A DNA stretch of 64,000 nt from positions 372,001 to 436,000 of the forward strand of contig CAJNDS010002164.1 of assembly GCA_905221605.1 (NCBI GenBank). The letters run 5' to 3'. The stretch's first letter is position 1; the number at the start of each line of letters is the position of its first letter. The translations under genes were made by a program, and so were the position numbers. The notes below the pieces were generated by a model. That model made no database searches, was not told where the DNA came from, and was given only the letters and a program-made list of their open reading frames with translations. Below are positions 27,801 through 36,173 of the stretch, in pieces. This DNA is from Symbiodinium natans (lineage: Eukaryota > Sar > Dinophyceae > Suessiales > Symbiodiniaceae).

Positions 27801-28503
27801 AGCGTCTGCCGGCGCCGAGCGAATCTGCAAGATTCAGAAAATGATTTCCGACATTCTTGCGTCCGGCGAGATGAGCCAACAGCTGGCGGCCAAACTTGCG
27901 GGCAAGCTCAACTTCGTAACGTCGTGGGTGTTCGGTCAGGTAGGAAAAGCTTTGCTCAGACCGTTGTATTCCCGACAGCACGGGCTTCCAGGTTCTAGTG
28001 CATTGTCCAAACAGCTCAGACAAGCTCTGGTTGAGATCCAGGGAGTACTCCCTGTTCTCAAACCAGTGCAAATCCCCCTACAGGTAAGCTCCCAAGCAGT
28101 GTCTGTGTTATATGCGGATGCTTTCGTGACTCTTCAGGGAGAGCGTCGTGTTGCAAACAAGTGGGCGCAGGACTGTCCGCCGTTAAGCCTTCTTCGGGGC
28201 TCCGAGAACGGTTGGGGTGCTGTGTTTTTCGGTTCTGCTGGGATTAGGCGTGCTTTCCGATCGCAGGTACCAGTGGAGTCATTGGCTAAGGTTGCACCGT
28301 CCAAAGCTTTCATCTACTGGCTGGAGATGATGGCACAGATCTTGTCTGTGGCTGTGGTCGCGCCTCATGTTGAAGGGCACTTGGTTTGCTTCATTGACAA
28401 CTCAGCTGCAGAACATGCTTTGCGAAAAGGGTCACAAAGACCCTGGCGTGCTTCTGGGCGTGGGTTGCCGACAACAAACTTCAGCTTTCTTTTCACAGAG
28501 TGA
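24853..28503 (+). CDS. pol: Pol of element 1: zinc-finger-like motif, DNMT3-like cytosine methyltransferase, reverse transcriptase, RNase H (truncated by frameshift)
   Basis: The frame continues gag after one TAG. A CCCH-like motif (GNCKFGASCKFSHG) comes first. A full C5-methyltransferase follows: motif I LLSFFDGIATA, motif IV APPCHDF (catalytic Cys at 25,696-25,698), motif VI VENV, motif VIII RPRLWW, and a closing motif with LGNSWHLP. Reverse transcriptase follows, with motif A-like DHEGAYR and FVDDFF at about 27,625-27,640. RNase H follows with ADAF, WLEMMAQ and FIDNSAAEHAL. The frame then ends early at 28,503, while the expected RNase H tail continues in another frame to 28,733, indicating a frameshift near 28,430-28,445. 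A methyltransferase carried by a dinoflagellate retroelement agrees with published reports of DNMT capture by retrotransposons in Symbiodinium. Confidence 0.85.
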   Translation, partial: GKGAYQFAPYGTPKLPSQGPYSRPARRLWLQGNCKFGASCKFSHGTPSPAQPAITGGVPAMTTDQEGQLRALGLPRPATPGPVSLGGIVPHHSESFAAHSTDCDNATGLPSQRSVGLLSLGAPQHARETGLVVAPETVSPQSLTPATLPAGIDPKPACNNPEPVRKAVRTTLQSAKATPKALNSAAKPQPQSSAHSARPIALLSFFDGIATAHQALLDLKIEPVVSWSWETNEACRQVVKARHPRVVQFGDALETPPDELVARLRSACPADTLVLVCAAPPCHDFTIMKGDLAAGIQGAEGNKFVQWSGWWRQFKAKSPFPLVLLVENVVPSTETQQALDECLSIRSFLCDAASWGLVSRPRLWWSDSIRVPAKDEAWPDHLLSGLARWRKWNRQWELLPCAPQFPRQLAAECPCAKFHEDICSGRIRYPCLTTPAATEEGRAAPRKRKRAESPETMRRWQEGGKQYPPWQYRSTALVTIQGSLCLPDPRTREFLHGFPQDYTAPACPRSRCLMLGNSWHLPMCRFLLFTLLVLNQALQVTAFEGQQWYPPVSCPRFEAKYHPDGSRPILRARSWWLRSGLPWDPNEPTRPNLAGPADNAERHAQWALALTWEDVFPLAINPCLKWALDQQDLMGSRLHEWREAVSQDVRALVCEVCEDQDEWLAMAPAHVQQVYKQGTDRFVVQLLPFAVLLQLFQFPEWDQLVCEMFHGFRMLGPLTPGAQWHLRTDAKYARPIGVEQFKAFNSGHAQVITRSSRTDEHTDRLRSEVAAEAKVGGFQGPWSREYLQQHLLPSRGFVAKAFPIVQGDKVRRGDDWLRSGHNGTVWASDTPSYMGTSTILAGVRYRARKCRPHLAAVDHEGAYRGLPVRDPAECCTVLPGESEGSVWQHTVLPFGATSSVWAYLRVADAICFLSIALLLLAAAHFVDDFFMVEGADSAQGGFASFKDMHAALGFRMKQSKEKPPAPKHVLLGVEWSVGSDFVQASAGAERICKIQKMISDILASGEMSQQLAAKLAGKLNFVTSWVFGQVGKALLRPLYSRQHGLPGSSALSKQLRQALVEIQGVLPVLKPVQIPLQVSSQAVSVLYADAFVTLQGERRVANKWAQDCPPLSLLRGSENGWGAVFFGSAGIRRAFRSQVPVESLAKVAPSKAFIYWLEMMAQILSVAVVAPHVEGHLVCFIDNSAAEHALRKGSQRPWRASGRGLPTTNFSFLFTE

Positions 28504-28733
28504 CGTCGGCTGCCAACTTGTCCGATGGCATCTCTCGCGGGCGTTGGGAAGAAGCTGATGCGTTCGGATGTCAACCGTTGTGCCCCAAGTTCGAGCGCTT
28601 CTACAAGTTCTTCGTGAATGTTCAGCAGGGCAAGTGCAAGGACATGTGCCGCAAGTTCAGCGAATTGGTCAACGAGGTTGCCGACGTTTCCGACTACCAG
28701 CCTGCGCGCGGGTGTGGGGAACAGCGCGCATGA
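28440..28733 (+). pseudogene. RNase H C-terminal remainder of element 1 in a second frame
   Basis: The frame reading HRVTSAANLSDGISRG continues the RNase H pattern (loss of the last acidic motif region from the main frame) and ends at TGA 28,731-28,733, 2 bp before B1. Together with the main pol frame this shows a single-base-scale frame change near 28,430-28,445. Confidence 0.7.
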
Positions 28734-28735
28734 GT

Positions 28736-28927
28736 GGCGAAATCGCGCTGTTGGTGATTTAAGCCTGCAGCGCAGGGGTCCCGGTCGGCAGGGGGTCTGA
28801 AGCGACCGCCTGCACCGACCCGCACGCATCCTAGCCGCTTGGGACGAGGCAAAAGAGTCCGTTGCCCCGCAGCTGGTAGTGTAGGAGCAGATACTTCTGC
28901 GTGTTCACATGAGTGCAAGACTTGTCG
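28736..28927 (+). repeat. Split direct repeat B1 of element 1
   Basis: 192 bp starting GGCGAAATCGCGCTG. It matches B2 (29,064-29,240) with one mismatch and a 15-bp segment (28,878-28,892 area) absent from B2. Confidence 0.9.
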
Positions 28928-28946
28928 TGTAATGCACGTGTGCATG

Positions 28947-29046
28947 TTAGGACAAGTCGGCACGCTAATGTGAGAGATCTTTGCCTACGAGCAGCGTTGT
29001 GTGGCTCAGACAGTCAGAGCCCAAAAAGCCGAGTGCGGTGCAAAAC
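28947..29046 (+). repeat. Split direct repeat A2 of element 1
   Basis: 100 bp, 97% identical by eye to A1 at 21,631-21,730. It lies between B1 and B2, as expected for split direct repeats. Confidence 0.9.
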
Positions 29047-29063
29047 ACCCACCTCTCCCACCC

Positions 29064-29240
29064 GGCGAAATCGCGCTGTTGGTGATTTAAGCCTGCAGCG
29101 CAGGGGTCCCGGTCGGCAGGGGGTCTGAAGCGACCGCCTGCGCCGACCCGCACGCATCCTAGCCGCTTGGGACGAGGCAAAAGAGTCCGTTGCCCCGCAG
29201 CTGGTACTTCTGCGTGTTCACATGAGTGCAAGACTTGTCG
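29064..29240 (+). repeat. Split direct repeat B2 of element 1 (right end)
   Basis: 177 bp starting GGCGAAATCGCGC and ending AAGACTTGTCG. It is preceded by a C-rich spacer containing CCCACCCGG (29,057-29,065), a string also present at the same place in element 2. Confidence 0.9.
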
Positions 29241-32200
29241 CCGTTTCTGCGTCCAGGAACAGTTCAAGCACAGTCTGTTTGAGCAAGCGTTGCAAGAGAA
29301 TCCTGACATTTTTACCAGAAATGATAAAAGAGAATGTCTCGAGTTGATTGATTGTTGAGGTTTCTGTGAAGCAAGTTGAGCAAGTTCGAAGGCCAAGATG
29401 GTACAAGGACATTAGTTGGCGATATGGCACAACAACAAGAAAAACCGGATAAGCATCAAGCCAGTTTCGAGAATCTGAGCAAACCGGAAACCTCCAAGCT
29501 GTAAAAGCCCCACATAAGCTCTTCTTTCAGCTTTTCTCTTGCGCAAAAGCTTTCCTGTGGCTGCAAAGCCTAGACTCCAGTCATGCCACCTAAGATGCCT
29601 AAAAGGTTCCAGCAGGCGGACAGGATCGGACGACCAAGCTCTTTAGCTACGAACAGCTCTTGCGCTGGAAGGAGCTTGCGCGAAGCCAACTCTAACAGGC
29701 GCAGAACATCCGCGCCAGCGCCTCCACCCAGGAACTTGGGGTGTGAAAGGGCAACGACCAAAATTATACGGTGCTGCAAGACTTTGTGCGTGCAGCTCTG
29801 TGTGCGCAAAGTCTTCCAGCATGAGCACTCCACTCATTACACATCTTGAAGGTAAAGTTGCGTGTTTTTCCTAAAGAAGTGGACTTCCGTTGCAGTTTAA
29901 CGAGTGCCGCACCTTATGCGATGGTAAGAAATGAATAAGTTGCAAACACTGTGAGCGCGCGAGAAACTCTGAGGCTTCGAAAACCTTCCAAACACCGTCC
30001 GCGCGGAACTCTAGAGCTTCGAAAACCTTGTACCGTGGACGCGGTTCATTGGACCTAACTGAGTCTGTGCCTGCGCCCAGACGCCCTTACAGGCTTTGCA
30101 AGAAAAGGCCAAGGCGGAGCCTTTACACTGTGGTTCTTTTTTTCCCTTCTCTCTCTTTTGTTCTCTTGTTTTGCCTCTGCCACTTTGCTGCCCCACGATC
30201 AAATGTGCAAACTCAGGCTGATCGCGGTTCTTCTTCTAAACCCTTTAAGCCATTCTTAAAGTCTTCCCAAGTTCCGCCCTTCAGCTTCCCTTAAGCCCCT
30301 TTAAGCTTCCTTTCAGCCCTTTAAAGTTTCTTTCAAGGGCTTCCAAAGCCCCTTTGCTTCCGCCTTGAGCTCTCCCTGCTTCCCCTTAACCCCCTTTAAG
30401 CAAAGTCTAAGGGGACAATCAACGTTTCGTTCGTTGTCAATTTTGGAGGTTTGTTTGGAAACGTTCCGTTGACGCTCGAAAAGGTGGCGGATGTGCCTTT
30501 TAATGCAATTTCCCCATGGGTTGGAAAACACACTTGCGAACAAAGAATTTTCTTTGTTTTAGGCCAGAATGGAGGTTGCCCAGCCTGCGATCAACAACCC
30601 AGACAGCAAACAGCGCCTCACCGCCAGAAGCGTGCCGGAAGTTTGCTCTTACAGTAACTTTTCAGCTGTTGCAGGTTCTGCTCTCCAAGCAAAAACATGC
30701 CAAATCGAGAATAGCTGCAAGCAGCAAGGAGAAAATCTGTCACAGGCTTTGAACGACCGAGTAATTGCGGAAGGTCTGGTGCTCAAGGTAGTTTTTTCAA
30801 ACACAGCAAAGAAAGCAGTGCTGCCGGATTCCAGATCCTGCAGTTTGCTAAAGCAGACAAACAAAGCTGGTCAAGTCAAAAAAAGCAACTTATCATTGCA
30901 TTTGCGAACACTGTTCAGCAGCTTCGACTTGTGGCCTGCTGCTTGGCTTTGCCTTCCTTATGGATACGCTGTTAACACACCGATGTGGAGTGGCAGTCTT
31001 AGAGCTGTGTTTTTGAAATGGGCTGAAGGTTCGGGGACTGCACTCGGCTTCTGATCCTTATTTTGCGTTTCCGCGCCTGTTTGTAAGAGCTGTGCGACTT
31101 GTGAAGACGCGTCCTGTTGGCACGGTAAATTGCTATGCAGAGTTACACAGTTGCACATGCTCAATGTGCTTGCAATGGCGGCGCTGCTTTGGCAAAGATC
31201 AATACCCTTTTGCAAAACACCGAACAGACCGGAGACCCAGTTCTCAATTTCAATATCCAGACATTTTTCTCCAACAGTTCGGTTCGCCTGCAAGGCTAGA
31301 GTAGCCGGCAACCTTCCACAAGTTCACCTGCTGACAACTGCTGGGTCTTCGCTAAGCAACGTACAGGCGAGAACCTGGTTGAAGATTGAAGAAGCAACGG
31401 CCAGGTTCAAGAAGATTAAATGGAAAAAAACAAACGGCACTGTGGCAGGCATGCCAGTGCCACCATCGTGCCAACCAGTTGAGTGCAATCAAAACTTCTT
31501 GCTGCGGGGCTTTACATCCGGATACTTCCATTCCAAAACTTGCCCAAAAACTCTTGCGGCCACTCATGATCATAAAACGAGCACAAGAATGTCCTTATTC
31601 CAGCTTCTTTCAAAGCTTCGCTGCTAACAGAATGCACTTACAAGCTCTTGGCCAGAGAAACTTTGCTCAACAATTGTCAAAAACTTACACGCCTCAATGA
31701 TGGCTAAACGGGTCGCAGCTGCTGGCCTCAGGGTTTAGAGGTGCGTTTAAAGGTTTCAGGAAGCTTCGCTTGTGTGACAACTTTGCAGCACCAAGCAAGC
31801 AGGTTTGGTTGCGTGACAAATTTCCAAAGCTGAGCAAGAGGGTGTTTCGGGGAACTGTACTTGTATGAGAAGTTTCCAGGCCAAGCATTGTATGAGAACC
31901 AGAGCCAAGCAACGAAGGGGTTTGGAGGACCTGTGCTTCAAGGGATTTTGGGGGAGCTGTGCTTGTCTGCCACTTTCCACAGCTATGTAAACACAGGGGT
32001 TTGAGGAACCTGTGCTTGTATCACGACTTTCCAGATTGTCTGACAAAGTTCCAGAGCCAAGCAAGGAAGAGGGTTCGGGAGCTGTGCTTGTATGGCGACT
32101 TAACTGCTTCGACCTTCCCCCGGTCCACCTGTCGTGCTTCAAGCGGTTTTCCCACATGACCAGGCTCCACAGTCCGACATCGCCGTGTTTGCTGCATTTG

Positions 32201-32256
32201 CGACAAGGCACATCCGAGTTCTTGTTTAAGAAAGGATGAAAGGCTCAAAGTCCTTA
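29241..32256. other. Non-coding host DNA with degenerate repeats
   Basis: About 3 kb without a supported gene. A pyrimidine-rich tract with CCCTTTAAGC-type units spans 30,235-30,410. A degenerate repeat based on GAGCTGTGCTTGTATG / ACTTTCCA / AGCCAAGCAA recurs four to five times across 31,750-32,110. Short open frames here have no family features. Confidence 0.5.
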
Positions 32257-32365
32257 ACGGGCTGCCAGGCAGAATCGACCTCTGCCGAGGGTGAGAAGAC
32301 AAAGACGCTCGAAGCACCTCCTATACTGCTCCAAAATCATGCTCACCAAAAGCACGGTCTTCCTG
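32257..32365 (-). pseudogene. Fragment of a second viral packaging ATPase
   Basis: The sequence aligns with 6,860-6,985 of the ATPase gene: shared strings include GGCTGCCAGGCAGA, TCGACCTC and TGCTCCAAAATCATGCTCAC. The minus-strand frame retains KTVLLVSMILEQYR with the Walker A part degraded. Only about 110 bp survive. It shows another copy of the same virus type once lay here. Confidence 0.8.
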
Positions 32366-32479
32366 GAACTCATTTCACCAGTTGACAGGTGTCGAGCATC
32401 GCACTTTGGAGCAAACCTCAATTCCAACCCACCTATCAATTACAGGATTGCAGTGCGCTGAGCGAGCTGCAAACGTTCT

Positions 32480-33323
32480 CAGGCTAGATGTCAGATGGCA
32501 GTTTTTTCAGCTCATCCGGCAGGGCTCTGTGGTACTTCCGGAAGTTTGACGAGACCGAGTTTCCAGCAGCCTACCTGGAAATCTATGACCCGATTAGACC
32601 GATGCTTCAAGCTCTCTGGAGCTCTGCAATACCTGGACTTGGAAGCAATGCTAGGCAGCAATGCCCCGCAGTTTGACCGTGTTTCTCTCACGGCTCCATC
32701 GTAGGGTACGGCTTTTCTTACCACTGCACAGCACATCGCTGATCTGTTCTTTGCTGTGGCGGATATCCCAGGCGTTGGTAACGCACAGTTCCCTGCGATG
32801 CTATGTTATCTGCCCATTGTGCTGGGATTTCCTGAGTCGGAGCAACGTATTACCGATCTTCAGGGCAACGTGCCCCCGGCGGCCATCGCAGCATTGTTGG
32901 CGGTACGTGCGTATCAAAGGCCCACCTGCCCCCGCACGGCACGGTATACGAGAGAGACCTGGAGGGGTCGCCTGTGATACAAGGACTAGTGGATGAGTCA
33001 CGCTTGTGCGCGTGGGTGGATTGTGCCCGCGAACTAGCCTTGAAGCTGCCCGAAAGCGCCATCAATGCTTTCGTGAGAGTCAATCCGGAGGGATCGCATG
33101 CGCTGGGGCAGCGCCAATTTTGCGCGTTTCAGCTGGATGCCATACGGCAGGCCCTCTCGGCTGCTGTGGCCAATTTGGAGCACTTCTGGTCGATTTTCAA
33201 CCTAGAGTGGCCGGATGTCACGTCACGTGTTGTTGTTTCTTTCCGTAGGGTCCTCCCATTAGAAGGGCTCCTCTCAGTGCCATATGTCACGGAGCCCTCC
33301 GCGGCGGCACATGAAGAGGCTCT
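32480..33323 (+). pseudogene. Host-type coding segment, copy B (left part), interrupted
   Basis: Codon-like sequence runs through several frames: 32,700-32,960 encodes an AVADIPGVGNAQFPAMLCYL-type stretch and 32,950-33,323 encodes VIQGLVDESRLCAWVDCARE and onward. Most of the second half (from about 32,880) recurs at 46,455-46,943 with small indels. The segment stops at 33,323 in GAAGAGGCTCT and its continuation (GCTGGTTGTACACAGCAGC) is found at 46,228, beyond the mitochondrial insert and element 2. The protein family is not recognised; because a viral ATPase fragment lies next to it, a viral origin is possible. Confidence 0.6.
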
Positions 33324-33339
33324 TTATCATCCAGAAGTT

Positions 33340-33515
33340 GTATCCTGAGCTTGTGGAATAACCGGTCAGTGAACACCAGGAATGACCCAGCAAAAAGCCC
33401 ATTAAAATAGTAAATTGTAAGGAACCGCACGAATTTACTACTTTTAATAGGGCGTTTACTGGGGGAATGAGGCCGGGGTGTTATGTTCATTATATTAATA
33501 TCGCACGGGCTTTAT
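33340..33515. other. Left part of nuclear mitochondrial insertion (NUMT)
   Basis: AT-rich sequence with a long hairpin (33,397-33,453: arms GCCCATTAAAA / TTTTAATAGGGC with AGTAAATT / AATTTACT inside). A near-identical hairpin type occurs at 45,988-46,044 in the right part. Such inverted repeats are typical of dinoflagellate mitochondrial DNA. The exact left border is uncertain (33,324-33,390). Confidence 0.7.
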
Positions 33516-33784
33516 GAGCCATTTCGCGAATGCGATAGTGCTTTATCGTTTAGGATTGGCAAATTGTTTTTCTACCTGGGGTAGAAAAAGAAATCTCTTT
33601 GAAACGTTGTCTTTATATTTTCACGTTCACGTACATGTCTGTAAGAGCAAGGTTTGGTACCTGCATCTTTTGGATTTGTACTTTTCTTGCCAACATGCGT
33701 AACAGCTTCTCAGTGCTTGTTGCATGAGTTGTGAACATGTGTGGCATGTTTGTCGCTCAAGCTTGGGGCTTGAAAATTTTTCAC
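33516..33784 (+). repeat. Split direct repeat A1 of element 2
   Basis: 269 bp from GAGCCATTTCGCG to AAAATTTTTCAC, identical by eye to A2 at 43,460-43,728. Confidence 0.93.
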
Positions 33785-33803
33785 GTAGCCATTTTGGCTC
33801 AAG
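33784..33803 (+). ncRNA. Spliced-leader exon relic (DinoSL)
   Basis: The 20 nt match the 3' 20 positions of the conserved 22-nt dinoflagellate spliced leader (core GTAGCCATTTTGGCTCAAG). They abut the end of A1 and are followed by CTTGGGGCTTGAAAATTTTTCAG, which repeats the tail of A1. This looks like an SL added to element RNA by trans-splicing and kept after reverse transcription. It is an exon relic, not an SL RNA gene: no GT donor plus Sm site follows. Confidence 0.85.
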
Positions 33804-34113
33804 CTTGGGGCTTGAAAATTTTTCAGTGTGTGGGCCTACTGCTTTTGCTTAACTTTGTGAGGCCTCAAACAGGTTTGCTTCCGAACAGGCCTGGCCAACA
33901 AAGGGAACTGCCACTAGGGCACGTGCAAGCCAGCCCGTGGGGCGGTGGATGGAAAGACGCGTTTTGCGGCATCGTGCTGCATCTGCCCGGCACTTTCTCG
34001 TGCTTCAGCCACAGTGTGCAAAGGCAGGGTTTGCTCCGAGCTTCCTTTCCTGCTGCTGTGGTTTTTGTCTTGGCGTGCTCTCTTTCCTGGCCTTGCTTCT
34101 TTTGCTGTGAAGC

Positions 34114-34728
34114 ATGCCTGTGGCATTCCGTGTCCTCGGCCTCCTGGTCTGTTTGTCCTACTGGTGTAGCCAGGCGGTGCGAGACCCCTCCGGCCCTTTC
34201 AGCGGCCCGTATACTGATAGCGAGGCACCAGACCGTGATGGCATCGAGGCTGAAGTTGCATTGTGGGCTGAGCATCCCTCTGCTCTGGCGTCTGAGTCAG
34301 CACCGTTGACGCCCTTGGACCTCTCCTTGCCATACCTGCGGAGCCTTATTTCTGGAATGATCCCTTTATCTGCCGCATTGCTCCAGCGTGCTACTGTTGC
34401 TGAGCTGCAGCACCTATGCCGTGTGTGCCTGCAAGCCGGTCGCCACTCTTGCTTCACGGCCCAAACTGTGTCTTCCCTCCAGGCCTTTGTGCATATGCCT
34501 CCTGTTTCTGTCGTTTGGGCTCCGCCCACGCCAGGTCCTTTATGCGGGTCTGCGCCGACGACTCCGGTGCCGCCGCTGCCGTGCTCTGAAGAGGTGATGA
34601 CTATGCTGCGTGCTCTGGAAGAGCGCCTGTCAACCCTGGAAGAGGTGGTTGGCACCGTGCAATCAAGCCGTAGCCCGCGCCGCAATGTGCTCCGCCGGTT
34701 ACGAGATTTGGAGAGGTCTTCCTCGTAG
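34114..34728 (+). CDS. Extra ORF of element 2, unknown
   Basis: 204 codons from ATG. The N terminus is hydrophobic (FRVLGLLVCLSYW) and could be a signal peptide or anchor. A Leu-rich helical middle (SLPYLRSLISGMIPLSAALLQ) is followed by a Pro-rich linker and a C-terminal coiled coil (MTMLRALEERLSTLEEVV) ending in Arg/Ser. No family is recognised. It sits upstream of the YR gene on the same strand. Confidence 0.4.
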   Translation: MPVAFRVLGLLVCLSYWCSQAVRDPSGPFSGPYTDSEAPDRDGIEAEVALWAEHPSALASESAPLTPLDLSLPYLRSLISGMIPLSAALLQRATVAELQHLCRVCLQAGRHSCFTAQTVSSLQAFVHMPPVSVVWAPPTPGPLCGSAPTTPVPPLPCSEEVMTMLRALEERLSTLEEVVGTVQSSRSPRRNVLRRLRDLERSSS

Positions 34729-35478
34729 TCCCCTGCTTTGCGCGGTGGCTCCTGGCCCGCTGTTTTGATTTCGCAGCTTTTTCATGCGAAACCCTACGCG
34801 AGCCTAACATTGACCGAGCTGCACTGTTGCTAGTCTTTTGTGCTGAGCTTCTGGGAAGTTTGTCGGACAGTCCTGTGTTATGTTCCATGCGGATGTAGGC
34901 CGTCCGGCGCCTGACTGATCCCTTCTGAGCCCATGTGCAGCATTGTTGTTACGGCTTGCTGCAAGGACCCCCTGCAGCTTCCTCTCCTAGGGCTGAGCTG
35001 GTCGTGCACTGCTTGGGCTTGCAGGAGGGATCGTAGAGGGACCTGGGGTGCCTGCTGCTTGGGATGTGCAGGCCTGCTGCTGAGTGTAACTCCTAGGCTG
35101 TCGCTGGGCGACTGCGAGTGGAGTGTTTTTCTCAGGTGCTGCTCGCTATCTGCTCGAGCAGTGGGAGCGTGAGGCCGGGCCTCTCTGGGTGCTGCATCGT
35201 AGACTCTGTGTCTTACGATGGGACCAGGTCACCGGGTGACTTCTTCCTCGCTTTCTTTTTGTCGGGATCTTGGTGATCTTGGCGCTTGCTCTCCTGCTCC
35301 TCGGGCCGCCTTTCGGCACCTAGGTCTATCTCTCTTGGTGAGAGTGCAGGACTTGAGCTTTCGCGCCCTTGGCTCAGATTTGTGTGGTGCATGCCTATTT
35401 TCTTGCTTTGTCTGCGCTTGCAGGTCGTGATCGCGCCCCTTGCTCCTCGACTTCTTGCTCTACTTTGTGGCCTAAAGG

Positions 35479-36126
35479 GGGGGTGCGCCTGAGTTTGTGC
35501 AATATAGTGATTCGGCTGTGCCCGAACCAAGCATTATGCCACGGTTCTGCAAAGCGTGGCAAAATACTCTCCGGGGCCATATCCTGCAAAAAGTGCTTTG
35601 TTTCTGGTGGAAGTTGCATTATGCCACGGTTCTACAAAGCGTGGCAAAATACTTGGGTGCCATATTTTCACAGTGACAGCTTGGAGCACCACTTTGCATC
35701 CTCCTGGAGTGACAGCTCTCGAGCACCACTGCATGGTGTGGTAGGTGGCTTGAGCTTCATTTGCATTAGGGGTGGATTTTGGATTCCTCTTGTAAGCTTT
35801 TGGGGGGTGCGCCTGAGTTTGTGCAATATAGTGATTCGGCTGTGCCCGAACCAAGCATTATGCCACGGTTCTGCAAAGCGTGGCAAAATACTCTCCGGGG
35901 CCATATCCTGCAAAAAGTGCTTTGTTTCTGGTGGAAGTTGCATTATGCCACGGTTCTACAAAGCGTGGCAAAATACTTGGGTGCCATATTTTCACAGTGA
36001 CAGCTTGGAGCACCACTTTGCATCCTCCTGGAGTGACAGCTCTCGAGCACCACTGCATGGTGTTGTAGGTGACTTGAGCTTCATTTGCATTAGGGGTGGA
36101 TTTTGGATTCCTCTTGTAAGCTTTTG
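35479..36126. repeat. 324-bp tandem duplication
   Basis: Copies 35,479-35,802 and 35,803-36,126 differ at only a few positions (for example GTGGTAGGTGGC versus GTTGTAGGTGAC). Each copy contains two hairpins TGCCACG-(11 nt)-CGTGGCA, giving four in total at 35,537-35,561, 35,622-35,646, 35,861-35,885 and 35,946-35,970. Confidence 0.9.
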
Positions 36127-36173
36127 GGGTCTCCTTTACGTGGTCCTTGAGTGGTTCCTTCGTGCTATGGGCT

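Larger units (their letters stand above)
21631..29240 (+). mobile_element. YR retrotransposon 1 (split direct repeats, with DNMT); decayed
   Basis: The element is bounded by split direct repeats in the order A1 (21,631-21,730), coding part, B1 (28,736-28,927), A2 (28,947-29,046), B2 (29,064-29,240). This is the A1-B1-A2-B2 arrangement known for PAT/Ngaro-type tyrosine-recombinase retrotransposons. The coding order is YR, gag-like, then DNMT-RT-RNase H. Putting the YR first is unlike the usual gag-pol-YR order. The YR and the RNase H are broken by frame changes and A1/A2 differ at 3 of 100 positions, so this copy is probably inactive. Confidence 0.85.
33805..36173 (+). other. Long leader of element 2
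   Basis: About 2.4 kb between A1 and the YR gene. It contains an extra open frame (34,114-34,728), a GC-rich middle (34,880-35,480) and a 324-bp tandem duplication with four hairpins (35,479-36,126). No counterpart of this size exists in element 1. Confidence 0.6.

Noticed and set aside
30569-31627. ORFs of 161 and 165 codons
   Set aside because: No domain, no codon pattern and no start context; probably chance frames in non-coding DNA.
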